Source: Lumbricus terrestris (taxonomy: Eukaryota > Annelida > Clitellata > Crassiclitellata > Lumbricidae). From it: DNA of 64,000 nt. Below are positions 1-11,370 of this stretch, in pieces (the stretch's first letter is position 1; each line of letters starts with the position of its first letter). The position numbers were made by a program, and so were the translations under genes. The notes beneath the pieces are model-generated. The model worked only from the letters and a program-made list of their open reading frames with translations, was not told the DNA's origin and did no database searches. The DNA is taken from NCBI GenBank assembly GCA_949752735.1, contig OX457043.1, positions 40,232,297 to 40,296,296 of the forward strand, in the 5' to 3' direction.

Positions 1-190
1 GTTGTCCTATAATATTAGGCTATATGTAAGGATTCTGGGTCCACAAGGAAAACATTGTGGCCACTCCAGATTGTGAAGAAATGGAATAGATAAATAGAGT
101 GTCTCGAGTTCTCACAGCCTGCGCCCGCTAAAGTAAGCAAGTCAGAGTAATGCAAGAACGACGCGTGTATAAAATTATGCTGTGAGAATT

Positions 191-379
191 CGCGACACAC
201 CAATTCTTCGCGACACACCAATCCTTCGCGACACACCAATTCTTCGCGACACACCAATTCTTCGCGACACACCAATTCTTCGCGACACACCAATTCTTCG
301 CGACACACCAATTCTTCGCGACACCAATTCTTCGCGACACACCAATTCTTCGCGACACACCAATTCTTCGCGACACACC
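191..379. repeat. 18-bp minisatellite
   Basis: About ten head-to-tail copies of an 18-bp unit, CGACACACCAATTCTTCG. One copy has TCC in place of TTC and one has lost two bases near 322. The 18-bp period keeps a reading frame open on both strands, which produces spurious RDTPIL-type repeat peptides; there is no sign of a real gene. Confidence 0.9.
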
Positions 380-592
380 AACGACACACCATTTTCACGC
401 GACACACCAACGACACACCATTTTCACGCGACACACCAACGACACACCATTTTCACGCGACACACCAACGACACACCATTTTCACACGACACACCAAAGA
501 CACACCATTTTCACGCGACACACCAACGACACACCATTTTCACGCGACACACCAACGACACACCATTTTCACGCGACACACCACCTGTCTAT
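380..592. repeat. 29-bp minisatellite related to the 18-bp array
   Basis: About seven copies of a 29-bp unit made of two CGACACACCA boxes separated by TTTTCACG. It shares the CGACACACCA core with the 18-bp array next to it, so the two arrays probably have a common origin. One unit carries AAAGACACACC in place of AACGACACACC. Confidence 0.9.
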
Positions 593-610
593 TCGCGACA
601 CGTGTCGCGA
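593..610. repeat. 18-bp perfect palindrome at array end
   Basis: TCGCGACACGTGTCGCGA is a perfect inverted repeat at the right edge of the minisatellites. It joins the array core GCGACAC to its reverse complement, as if the last unit had been inverted. Confidence 0.8.
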
Positions 611-639
611 CACACCGGTTGAGAACCTCTGAGTATGCA

Positions 640-720
640 CTTATATTATATATATATATATACATATTGCATATAGTTATATATATTATATATATATACA
701 TATTGTATATATATATATCT
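640..720. repeat. AT-rich TA/ATAC microsatellite
   Basis: Alternating TA tracts with interspersed CATATTG; low complexity with no coding signal. Confidence 0.8.
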
Positions 721-879
721 GCGTCTATCAAAATATTGGCTGTTGACTCGACAGTCTTCATAAGCGTGACTAGCGATCTGGTTGTTTGTTTTGTCTGCTT
801 TTCTTGCATCTTTCTGTGTCAATTGCATAGAAGTGTTGACGTCAGGGTCTGTCCAGAATGTTTGTCCACTGCCGATTTT

Positions 880-975
880 ATATAGTCTCTCAGTCTGCTT
901 GCTTTCCTGTCTGCATCTCTCAGATTGTTTGCTTGCCTGTCTGCATCTCTCAGCTTGTTTGCTTTTCTGTCTACG
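880..975. repeat. 30-bp tandem repeat, three imperfect copies
   Basis: CTGCATCTCTCAG recurs at 911 and 941 with diverged flanking copies, giving a 30-bp period. It lies just upstream of the large TTCC tract. Confidence 0.7.
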
Positions 976-1059
976 CCTAATTGCATTTCCTGCTTTTTAT
1001 ACTCTTTAATTTACGCTTATTTGAAGAGACTGCACAATCAAAAGAATAATGAAAGTAGA

Positions 1060-2345
1060 TCCTCCTTCCTTTCTTCCTTCCTTCCTTCCTTCCTTCCTTC
1101 CTTCCTACCTTCCTTTCTTCCTTCCTTCCTTCATTCCTTCCTACCTTCCTTTCTTCCTTCCTTCCTTCCTACCATCCTACCTTCCTTCCTTCCTTCTTTC
1201 CTTCCTTCCTTCCTTCCTTCGTTCCTTCCTTCGTTCCTTCCTTCGTTCCTTCCTTCGTTCCTTCCTTCCTTCCTTCCTTTGTTCCTTCCTTCGTTCCTTC
1301 GTTCCTTCGTTCCTTCCTTCCTTCGTTCCTTTGTTCCTTCCTTCCTTCCTTCCTTCCTTCCTTCCTTCCTTCCTTCCTTCCTTCCTTCCTTCGTTCGTTC
1401 GTTCGTTCGTTCGTTCGTTCGTTCGTTCGTTCCTTCCGTCCTTTCTTCCTTCTTTGCTTCCTTGCTTCCTTGCTTAATTGCTTGCTTGCTTGCTTCCTTC
1501 TTTCCTTCCTTCCTTCCGTCCTTCCTTCCTTCCCTTCTTCTTTCTTTCCTTCCTTCCTTCCTTCCTTCATTCCTTCGTTCGTTCGTTCGTTCCTTGCTTC
1601 CTTCCTTGCTTCCTTCCTTTCTTGCTTCCTTGCTTCCTTGCTTCCTTCCTTCCCTCCCTCCCTCCTTCCTTCCTTCCTTCTTCCTTCCTTCCTTCCTTCT
1701 TTCCTTCCTTCCTTCCTTCCTTGCTTCCTTGCTTCCTTCCTTCCTTCCCCCCTTACTTCCTTGCTTGCTTGCTTGCTTGCTTCCTTCCTTCTTTCCTTCC
1801 TTCCTTCCTTCCTTCCTTCCTTCCTTCCTTCCTTCCTTCCTTCCTTCCTTCCTTCCTTCCTTCCTTCCTTCCTTCCTTCCTTCCTTCCATCCTTCCTTCC
1901 TTCCTTCCTTCTTTCCTTCCTTCCTTCCTTCCATCCTTCCTTCCTTCCTTCCATCCTTCCTTCCTTCCTTCCATCCTTCCTTCCTTCCTTCCTTCCATTC
2001 TTCCTTTCTTCCTTCCATCCTTCCTTCCTTCCTTCCTTCCTTCCTTCCTTCCTTCCTTCCTTCCTTCCTTCCTTCCTTCCTTCCTTCCTTCCTTCCTTCC
2101 TTCCTTCCTTCCTTCCTTCCTTCCTTCCTTCCTTGCTTCCTTGCTTCCTTCCTTCTCTCCCTCCCTCCTTCCTTCCTTCCTTCCTTCCTTCTTTCCTTCC
2201 TTCCTTGCTACCTTGCTTGCTTGCTTCCTTCCCTCCTTACTTCCTTGCTTGCTTGCTTGCTTGCTTCCTTCCTTCCTTCTTTCCTTCCTTCCTGCCTTCC
2301 TTCCGTCCTTTCTTCCTCCTTCCTTCTTTCCTTCATTCATTCCAC
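1060..2345. repeat. Giant (TTCC)n polypyrimidine tract
   Basis: About 1.3 kb of TTCC tetranucleotide with GTTCC, CTTGC and CATCC variants. The plus strand has almost no A, so the strand asymmetry is extreme. All frames read as Pro-Ser-Phe-Leu or Lys-Glu-Gly-Arg repeats, so the long ORFs here are artefacts. Interruptions cluster (GTTC at 1390-1430, TTGC at 1460-1490 and 1755-1780), and similar TTGC blocks recur near 2130-2260, which suggests segmental duplication inside the tract. Confidence 0.97.
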
Positions 2346-2499
2346 CTTGTCTTCCTCTACTTCCCTTCTTGCTTCTCTCCATGTCTGCAATAATCAGAAA
2401 CACCGAAACTGTTTTATCACATTTTGAGGTTGCCATGTAAATGATAGCATGCGCTATACAGATTTTCGTTTTTTATTCTTTCGACGCCATCGGAAATGT

Positions 2500-2835
2500 A
2501 ATCGACTATCGTCTCTCTCTTCCTTTTCTCCTTTTGTCGGCCTTCGTCCCATTTTCTGTCTCTTTGTCTGTTCCTCTTTCTATTCCTCTTCTTCCTTCTC
2601 CTCCTCCTCGTCTTCTTCTGCCCCTTGCCTCCCCCTTTTCTTCTCATCCCTCCTTCTTTTTTCTTCTCATGCTTTTATCCTTCTCCAAGTTCTCCTCCTT
2701 TTGCCATTCCCTTCTCTCTGCTCTTATATCTTGCTACGTGCCTCTCTCTGATCTCCTGCTTGCTCCCTCTCTGCAGCGCTTCTTCCTTTCCTGTTTCCGT
2801 CCACCCTCCCTCGCTTCCTTCCCTCACACCCAGCG
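2500..2835. repeat. Degenerate pyrimidine-rich region
   Basis: A CT-rich, imperfect low-complexity stretch after the TTCC tract, with CTCCTC and CTTCTT clusters. No protein family is recognisable in any frame. Confidence 0.7.
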
Positions 2836-3310
2836 CTGCCATCCATCTGATGTCCTAAAATCCGATAAGCTCTTAGATGTCGTTCGGCCATTATGTACAT
2901 GTACATGTATAGAATACACGTACAATGTACATGTATACGTGTTAGTTTGCCAATATCGTTTCATGTGAGGCGCGCGCAATTGTTAGCGGTGTGAGTATAA
3001 GCGTGGGAGTTGATTATCGTGATAAGGTGTGATATACTATGCAGACGGATGCGGGTGTCGTGTGTGTGTGACCGTGCCATTTTCATGTGTAAGAAATGAT
3101 GATTTGCGATGTGCATGCGAGTAATGTCTACATTATAATAGCCAATAGAAAACCAACTGCATCTCTTTGCACAATCCATAAACGTGCGACATCAATTTCG
3201 TTATTTACTGATAGCTAGTCGCAGATCGAATCGTCGTATACGTATAATGATTATAAGGTCAGAAAGATCGATGAAGGCAGAGTCATTGGAGAAAAAGAAA
3301 TATGTGAACT
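2836..3310. other. Anonymous sequence
   Basis: Holds short GTACATGTA-type palindromes near 2895-2935 and no recognisable gene or repeat family. Confidence 0.5.
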
Positions 3311-3314
3311 GATC

Positions 3315-3690
3315 AAGGGTTTGAAGGAAGAGGTAGGGACGGGTACAAAGAGAAGGATACAGGAAGGAGAGAGTGAATGAGGGGTGAAAAGATAGAGAGA
3401 AGGGTGGGAAGGAAGAAGACAGGCAGACGGAAAGACAGAAATGGTAGAAGAGAAGGAAAGAGAAGAGGTATACGAGGAGAAGAGAAGTGAAGAGAAGAGA
3501 AGAGAAGGAAAGGGAACGAAGGAAAAGAGAAGTAAAGAGAAGAGAAGTAAAGAGAAGAGAAGAGAAGTAAAGAGAAGAGAAGAGCCCTACAGAGATAGAG
3601 AAGTAAAGAGAAGAGAAGTAAAGAGAAGAGAAGTAAAGAGAAGAGAAGAAAAGAGAAAAAGATGGAAAAGAAATGAATTAGATTGAAAAG
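3315..3690. repeat. Purine-rich AGAGAAG/TAAAGAGAAG repeat
   Basis: Strongly purine-biased plus strand. From 3480 to 3655 it becomes a regular array of AGAGAAG and AGTAAAGAGAAG units. Open frames on both strands are low-complexity artefacts. Confidence 0.9.
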
Positions 3691-3699
3691 CAACATAGA

Positions 3700-4950
3700 A
3701 CAGAAAACTGGATCTGCAAAACCAATTACATGTAGATCTGTTCACAATAATTCTTAGTGCAACCAATTTGCCTGGAGACATAGATTTTATGTCTCATACA
3801 ATTCTTTCACACGCGTTCTTGTCGTAGATGCAAACAAATAGCAAACGTCGACTTTAACCAAACAACTAGCAGTAGATGAAGCCTAGAAAAAGTAAGGGTG
3901 TCCCTGGTCCAAAAGTTTGGAAATATCTGCTCTAAGAACATAACAGTTGCGCGGTGTCATATGGAAATTCAATAATATTATCTATAATTCTAAATAGTGT
4001 GTATGGTCATCATTGGAATTGTCCAGGTTTTTTTTTTATTAATAAGCCTTTATTGCGCTCTTGTTATTTCTCCGCAGTAGAATGGTTCAAAGTTATTTCA
4101 CTCACCAGTGTTCCGTTGTTAATTATACTTAAAGATTTGTTATGATGACTGCTACACAAAGTGTAGCCTATATATGTATTCTGGGCTTGTTAATCATTTT
4201 GGATTATAATGAGTTATGTTCCTGGAATTTTTTCTGGCATTACATGGAGCTGGTGATCCCGATCTAGGAACTATTCTCATAATAGCGGCCATTGTCAGCG
4301 GTTTTTGGCCGGAGATTTTTGAAGGGGTTATTTGTCCAATAGCGCTATACGTACGCAGTGTCAGCGCAAATAGAGGTATAAACTGTACAATTGTTATTTA
4401 TGTTATAGCTACTATCTATGAATGTATGGAAATTCAAATAATATTGGATTTTTAACTCGATTGCATCGGTTCCCTGATGATATTGCGCCATTGTGAATAA
4501 TTTCTTGCCAAACGGTCGAGCAATAATGGACGAAACCCTTGATCCCGGTTTTAAACATTCTGCACTTTGGCCTTCAAGCAATTCAGACTTATACACTGTG
4601 GTCAATACACACTAATTTTTATATATAATGTATGTGGGCAGTGATGCAAGTAAAATTCTGGAGAATAGAAGCTCGGAATATCGCTGTATATATACATATC
4701 ATTCAGACGAAGGATGAAGCATATTAAATAAGTTTCTAGCGGTCGCGTCTTGATGCTCTGCATACCAGCCAAATAGTTTTGAAATCCCTCATAATGTTTA
4801 ACTCACATCTTCTGCATAAAAAATGATTGTTTACTTCATTGTTTTCTAAATTTGATGAAAATTTCGAACGCTGTTTATTTTGATTGCATGTTTTTTTGCT
4901 CACCGTGTATATACTGACTATCATAATATGGTATATATATATGTATACTA
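3700..4950. other. Anonymous AT-rich sequence
   Basis: No protein family, RNA gene or element is recognised. Short open frames at 3954-4145 (+), 4216-4455 (+) and 4345-4605 (-) lack recognisable motifs and look like chance ORFs. Confidence 0.5.
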
Positions 4951-4964
4951 TTGCATGGAGGCCT

Positions 4965-5175
4965 CTGTATCTGTCTCTGTCTCTGCGTGTGTCTCTCTCC
5001 CTCTGTGTCTGTCTCTGTCTCTGTTTATCTATGTCTATCTCTGTCTCTGTCTGTCTCTGTCTGTCTCTGTCTGTGACTGTGTCTCTGTATTTGTCTCTGT
5101 TTCTATCTGTCTGTCTGTCTGTCTGTCTGTCTGCCTGTCTGTCTGTCTGTCTGTTTCTCTTTCACTCTCTCTCTT
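4965..5175. repeat. (CTGTCT)n / (CTGT)n microsatellite
   Basis: CTGTCTCT units pass into pure CTGT at about 5105-5155 and end in CT repeats. Confidence 0.95.
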
Positions 5176-5260
5176 TCTACATGTGCATTATAAACAAGTG
5201 TATACACATTTAAAAGCTTGTGTACAATAATATTGGACATGCATGAATATAGTATAGCAT

Positions 5261-5433
<173 letters not shown>

Positions 5434-5635
5434 TAGGTTACACGAAACACTTATTATTCAAGCGTCTGTCCCTTCGTTAGTTGTAGACGGTGCCTGGGAT
5501 GTCTGGATTACCGTATAGTGTCAGTGTTTTATGCTGACGTCGGTAGTTGAATGATTTCATTCTGATTGCGGCATCAAAGCAACGTTCGTGTCGGCGTTCG
5601 TGCGAACTGAGGCGGACGATTCAACGTCAACGATG

Positions 5636-5833
5636 TATATACATATATATACATGTATATATACTATATATACATGTATTATATATTATATATATGCATG
5701 TATATATATACTACATGTATATATATATTATATATACATGTATTATATATTATATATATGCATGTATCAATTATGTATATACATGTATTATATATTATAT
5801 ATATGCATGTATTATATTATATATATATATATC
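5636..5833. repeat. AT-rich array with triplicated ~35-bp unit
   Basis: A segment containing ACATGTATTATATATTATAT followed by ATATGCATGTAT occurs three times (about 5673, 5737 and 5781) in a TA-rich background. The ACATGT and ATGCAT palindromes alternate at near-regular spacing. Confidence 0.8.
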
Positions 5834-6309
5834 TTCATGATATCAATCAATGGACGCCTGCAGTGTATAATAGCGCAACGGGAGGATGACTATACGCACC
5901 GTACGCAGCGCTGTCTATTGAAACCACGCAGCATATAATAGCATAGCGTCATCTGATGAGGTAATAGAAAGCCTGCAGGATATGCTGCGCCATATTGATC
6001 GCCATAATCAAGAACTAGGGTAACTTACCGTGTTTTATGACTGAAGTAGGTATTGCTGCTGTCGTATATATATATATTATATGCTTTAGATATATATATA
6101 TGTATGTTATTCGGTGATGTTTAGGTATAGTCAACGTGTCGGATGTATGCGACTGAAGAGCTTATAGCTGTGGAAGCTCGAGTTGATGATGGCTATGATG
6201 ACAATTGTGATAACACGACGTTCCATAGATTCGGATCCGCTTGCATCATGATATGCCCTGACAGCAGTGGGCACGAAAAATGGCGAGAAGGCTGTTGCTG
6301 CAATCAAGA

Positions 6310-6355
6310 ATTTATATAGCGCCGCTTCCATAAAACTCCTCAGAGGCGCTCCCGA
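6310..6355 (-). mobile_element. SINE 3' tail fragment
   Basis: The reverse complement reads GGGAGCGCCTCTGAG ... GCGGCGCTATATA, matching the 3' part of the full tRNA-derived SINEs elsewhere in this window. The head is missing. Confidence 0.6.
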
Positions 6356-6540
6356 CACTGAAGCAAGAAACCACAATAAGAGAGAACGGTTTCAAACGCT
6401 TACGAAAAAGGGGAAAAGAAAGGCCAAGAAGTTCATTATAGGGAGACTGCTAATTTTGGTAACTTATTAAAGTAAGATGGACCGACCATGTCCAGACTTC
6501 TATACAGCACTGTGGAAATGCAGGCCATAGGAAAATTAGG

Positions 6541-6837
6541 CATAGGCGTAGACTTGGTCTAGAAGTTGGGTGGAACGAACGAGCGACCGAAGGACAATCG
6601 CCGAGGCGAGACATTTTCGGCGGACGGCTGAGTCGCCGAGCGACGACATTGTTCATTTTCATCGACGAAATTTTCTAACGACCTTTTTTTAGTCGTTTCG
6701 TTATTTTCTCGAAATCTCTTCTTGTCTTGTAACGTTATTATACCGTGACCAGTATATTTTCATCAAATATATGGACTGTCCCCCACCACAAACATTGAGG
6801 GGTCCGTCCCCTTGTCCCCGCTAAGTCTCCGCCCATG
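6541..6837. mobile_element. hAT-type MITE (~300-bp family), 297 bp
   Basis: Ends form terminal inverted repeats: CATAGGCGTAGACTTGG on the left, and the complement of CATGGGCGGAGACTTAG on the right. They match the ends of the 301-bp element at 13648. Length and the internal TTTTTAGTCGTTTCG motif also fit that family. A clean 8-bp duplication is not seen: the right flank CCCATAGG resembles GCCATAGG nine bases upstream of the left end, so the left boundary may be off by about 9 bp. Confidence 0.65.
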
Positions 6838-6871
6838 CCCATAGGGACAACCAGGTCACCTTGCGTAGCAG

Positions 6872-7031
6872 CAGTGGCGTAGGCAAGGGGAGGGTTTCGG
6901 GGGTTAAACCCCCCATTGGCTCCAGAAAAAAGGTTTTTTAAGGCTATTTTTCCATTTAAGTAAGAAAAATAGCAAAAAACAGGGTTTCCGGCCATAAACT
7001 CCCCATAAAAAAATTCCTGGCTACGCCACTG
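6872..7031. mobile_element. hAT-type MITE, 160 bp
   Basis: Terminal inverted repeats begin CAGTGGCGTAGGC and end GGCTACGCCACTG. Perfect 8-bp target duplications CGTAGCAG lie at 6864-6871 and 7032-7039, the hallmark of hAT insertion. The interior has a GGGTTT...AACCCCCC stretch and no coding capacity. The 268-bp element at 58563 belongs to the same family. Confidence 0.9.
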
Positions 7032-7039
7032 CGTAGCAG

Positions 7040-7915
7040 GGCGAATGAACCAGCGATCTGGAATGGATTATGGATAGCACTGGCACACAAAGTTCCCTGA
7101 GATAAAATCTGGACTTTACCTGCTAGGCAACTGCGCATGCGTGAGCATAAGAATCTTAAAAGTCAGAACGCTTTCACATAGGCAGCCAGTGAGAAGTTCA
7201 TCCCGTATAAAACTTGGAATATGTCGTGCAGCCGCCAATTAGACGATCCGCGGCATTAAGGTCAGATTGCAGCTAATGTGTGTGGACTTTAGAGCCAGAC
7301 ATTGTTGAGATGCTGTAGAAGGTCATACCGAAATCATCTTTTTGTTGTCTGATATCTCCCGAGAAAATGAAGAACGACAGCAGTGTCTGATGGTAATCAC
7401 TTTAGACGAATAGGCCTAATGCTATCTATTAGGAAGCGTGTGACCATGGCTGGTCAAGCTCATCTTCTATAGTCCCTCTAGAACTCTTTGTGTGAAATGA
7501 TATTCTCTAAAGGAGTCATGTGATAATTGAATAAAAAAAACAGTTGAAGTGTCTGGTGACGTCACACGAACGACGGAAATCATCTTTTTGTTGTCAGAAG
7601 TCACAGTCGATCATTGCTGGACTTAAAGAGACTGGAGAACGACAGAATAAAAATTGCAGTTACATGGGGGTGATGGTTAGGGTGATGGGGGTGGGAGAGC
7701 AAGGGTTAATTAACTGCAGGTTGTAATGGCGTCAATCAACAACGACAGCGGAAAGCGACAGATGTTGAGAGATGATGAGACTGGATAACAATAGAAAGAA
7801 CCATCGAACAGAAGAGAAGAGATAAACAACATGGACAAGGAGGACAAAGAGGAACACCGAATAAAAATATATAATGGAAAGATTAATCATTGCGGAACTA
7901 GCGAGAGAAATAGGA
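7040..7915. other. Anonymous sequence
   Basis: No gene family recognised. The phrase GAAATCATCTTTTTGTTGTC occurs at about 7330 and 7577, so part of this stretch is a diverged local duplication about 250 bp apart. Confidence 0.5.
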
Positions 7916-7919
7916 AGGG

Positions 7920-8482
7920 AGGTAGAGAGGGAGGGAGAAAGAGAGAGAGAGTGAGTTGTTGGGTGAGTGAGTGGGTGAGTGGGGGTGTGGGTGAGTGGGT
8001 GAGTGAGTACTGAGCAATTGAGTGTTGAGTGAGTAAGTGAGTCAGTGAGTCAGTGAGTGTGTGAGTGAGTTGGTCAGTGAGTGAGTGCGTGAATGAGTGA
8101 GTCAGTGAGTGAGTCAGCCAGTCAGTCAGTGAGTGAATCAATGAGAGAGTGTGAGTGTGTGAGTCAGTGAGTAAGTGGGTGAGTGTGTGTGTGTCAGTGA
8201 GTGAGTGGATGAGTGAGTCAGTGAGTGAGTCAGTGAGTGTTTGAGTGAGTAGGTGAATGAGTAAATGAATGAATGAGTGAGTGAGTGAGTGAGTACGTTA
8301 GCAATTGAGTGTGCGAGTGAGTAACCTACGTGAGCAACTGAGTATGTGTGAGTGAGTGTGTGGGGTAGTGAGTCAGCGAGTGAGTAGCCTACGTGAGAAA
8401 TTGAGTGCGAGTGAGTGTGAGTGAGTGATTCAGTGAGTCAGTGAGTGAGTGGGTGAGTGTGTGAGTGAGTGAGTGACATTCA
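7920..8482. repeat. (GTGA)n/(GTCA)n tetranucleotide array
   Basis: About 560 bp of GAGT/GTGA units with GTCA variants and occasional GTGTGT. A longer unit, GTAGCCTACGTGAG or a close variant, occurs at about 8321 and 8386 within the array. Confidence 0.95.
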
Positions 8483-8550
8483 CGCATTAGCCTAACATAA
8501 TTAAGCTGCACATATAGGTATTGACAGACCAGCGTATGTGCAGTCAAATT

Positions 8551-8815
8551 CAGGGGTGGATCCAGGGGGCCAATCCGACTATGGCCCCATTCCAAAAGTA
8601 CATAGGACGTGGACTTCCATTTGGTCTCAACAAGCTTTAAATCAATGCAGCGGGATAAGGTGAGAGAGAAAAAGTAGCATACGACTAGAGAGGTCATAGT
8701 ATATTCCCAAGAGATTACGACCAGATGACTAAGAAAATAAAAGAGGTAGTCCGATTTTTCTGGCAAAGATCACCGAAAATTGTGGGCCCTTCAAAAATTT
8801 CTGTATCCGTCCCTG
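8551..8815. mobile_element. hAT-like relic, 265 bp
   Basis: Left end CAGGGGTGGATCCA pairs with the complement of the right end TGTATCCGTCCCTG. Flanks GTCAAATT (8543-8550) and GTAAAGTT (8816-8823) agree at six of eight positions, consistent with an old 8-bp duplication. No coding capacity. Confidence 0.6.
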
Positions 8816-8881
8816 GTAAAGTTTTATATGAGTTATGGAGGATAATATGAACGCAGATAGCCCGAGTGAGATATAGAGACG

Positions 8882-10644
8882 CAGAGGCGTAGCTAGGGGG
8901 CAGAGGACACGTGTCCCCGGGCGCCAAAGATAGGGGGCGCCAAAATGAGGGCTAAAATTGACAATTTCACACTTGTTTTTAAAGCTAATTTATCCCATAT
9001 AAATTTGTAAGATCTAATTTTGGCGCCACAAAACATTCAGATAGATTTTCAATACTTACAAACCGCTTCCCAGGCATGATTTTTGGCGCCCCACTGAGCA
9101 CTAAGGGGCACCCATACTCATTGTAAATGACCAAACCACAGCGCAGGGTTGCCGATCACAGTCTCATTGCACCCAAAATATTTACACTTAGAAATACCCC
9201 ACCTCAGTTAATGGCACAACCTTGCGGTGAAGGAATCTTTGTCCGGAACGAATAATTATCTGCATTCTGCTGAATCCATTGTCCGATGGCCGATTAGAAG
9301 GATGGTGGCGTTACGGCCCGCCGCTTACGGGGTCCACGACCGAGGTATACGCTGGCCCGAGTAGGCCGAGAAGCATCCTTCCATTTGTGGGCAGCTAGTG
9401 GGTAAGTCCAAGGTGGATGTTATTTATCCAGACCTCTATGGCTATAGTCTGACTTAATTAGCTCTAGTCGCCCGTGACTGCATCAACGATCTATCTCGGA
9501 AACTGATGCCTGCAGATAGCAGGGGTCCCATATATTTGTTTGTCTACTTCCATTGGACCAAGAGGTCAACAGGTCTAGCGGTCTTTCAAAACTGCCTCTA
9601 TATCTTGGATTTCAATTCTGAAGCAGTATTAGATTTTAAAAATGAACAAATAACATAGTTATGTGCTGCCTTGTACTGCTATCTTGTTTCAAAGCAAATA
9701 ATTAAGTCTATCTTACTATTTAACTTCAAATAATAAGTTTGTTAGTTTTGCGTTATATAATAATTATAGTACAAATCGGCTACGGCACGTAGTTTTTAAA
9801 CTTTTGTCCTTTCGTCGACAGCAGGTAGGCCTACGTGTTATGATTATGTGTATGATAAATCATAAATAAATTTCAAATTATGCATGGTTTTAGTTTAATA
9901 TTACTTTGTTGTGCTGTTTGTATAAAACCGTATTATTTGGCATTGTAACAGGTCTAAATACAAATTATAAAAATGTTTTGATTTCAGAAATAAGCTAATT
10001 TTTCTTTCTCTAACTTATTTTACTACATAAAAAATGGATAGATTTTACCACTCTATTTTTTGCATTATAAAGCTACCGGTGCATCTACATTTTTCTGTTA
10101 GGTTTAAATATTTAACAATGTAGACTAGGTCTAATGTAAATCATTAAAATTAGATTTTCTTTGCGCTCAACAAAAGCCACATAGATTCCCCACCGACGAA
10201 TATCAAATCAAGCCCGCAAGACCCAGGCTGAACTATTAATTTCGATGCCAATTCGAAATCTTAATTGGGCGGTGAAGCTGAGGAGACTGCATGGTGCAAC
10301 AGTAGTAATCACCGTGATAAATACCGTAATGGTGGTAGTGTGGTGGTGTTGGTGCGTGACTAGAATCATGATATGATCGGTTGAAGAGTTTCAGTCGTTT
10401 GGTGTTCAGTCGAGAGTTTCACTAAGTGGCAATTACTGGCAAGTAGCAGAAGCGAGCGTAAGTGGATTTGGTGAAATTAGCAGGCAAGATAGAATTAGAT
10501 GAGCAAACTGGCGAAGGTCATTTGGCAGTTCGTTCTAAAGAGTATAGGCCTACAGACAAGAAAGCAATGTGAAGAAATGAAACAGTAAGGGGCGCCAATT
10601 TCGTAGTTCGTTCCCGGGCGCCAAATATCCTAGCTACGCCACTG
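8882..10644. mobile_element. hAT-type element, 1.76 kb, no intact transposase
   Basis: Left end CAGAGGCGTAGCTAGG is inverted at the right end CCTAGCTACGCCACTG. Flanks TAGAGACG (8874-8881) and TAGAGACA (10645-10652) form an 8-bp duplication with one mismatch. Subterminal GGGCGCCAAA motifs near both ends (about 8925 and 10615) are also inverted. There is no open frame above 60 codons, so it is either a large non-autonomous derivative or a fully decayed copy. The interior is AT-rich. Confidence 0.8.
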
Positions 10645-10899
10645 TAGAGACAGAAGCAGCGCCAGAGACACATAGCCTACAGCATATACACATTACACGT
10701 AAACAGATACAGGGACGAATACAGGGACATAGCCAGATGTATCGACCGAAATTTCATATCAAATTCATCCAGAGGGAAGACAAAGGAAGGAAGAAGCACG
10801 AGAGACAAAGATGAATGATGATTTTGGAACTGGGAATTGAGAAATCGTTTCCAATTTTTCTAATACAATTGCGCTGTTTATACCCAATATCAATGTGTG

Positions 10900-10902
<3 letters not shown>

Positions 10903-10968
<66 letters not shown>
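10903..10968. repeat. (TA)n microsatellite
   Basis: About 33 uninterrupted TA units. Confidence 0.98.
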
Positions 10969-10971
<3 letters not shown>

Positions 10972-11370
10972 GCATAGCTAAGGCCGGTGCATATTAGTGA
11001 GACATATTCATATAGTAATACACATCTAGTACTTTATTGGATGGATGCATCCAACCATTGTTTGTAAGATAATCTTGTCCCTTGAACTGTCGATTTATTA
11101 ATCCTCCTCTTGTTGTATTATTTTTTTATGCTATAATCCCTTTTCATTATTCAAAATTGCAATGTCTCTCGAACACGTGAAATGCAATGTGACATGTGAA
11201 ACGTCAAGTCGAACATGTCTGACTTACACATTAATAGTGTGATGCTTATTCATATCAAGCAGGTATAGGCCTATATTCAATTTAAAGCCACTTGTGTCCG
11301 CTTTTTTCCTTTCTGAATGACAATGGGTATATGCTTCAATTACAATAGCAATTAGAATCTGTGTAGTCAT

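Noticed and set aside
182..622. RDTPIL-type repeat protein
   Set aside because: The 18-bp and 29-bp minisatellites keep the frame open by period alone; the reverse strand is equally open.
925..2427. 500-codon open frame rich in Pro-Ser-Phe-Leu
   Set aside because: It is the translation of the TTCC tetranucleotide repeat. All frames on both strands are open over the same stretch, and there are no domain motifs.
4216..4455. 79-codon open frame starting M-F-L-E-F-F
   Set aside because: Hydrophobic start looks signal-like, but there are no other motifs, and the opposite strand is also open. Chance ORF.
5945..5985. Hammerhead-like CTGATGAG...GAAA
   Set aside because: CTGATGAG and GAAA occur, but no adequate stem II and stem III pairing is found.
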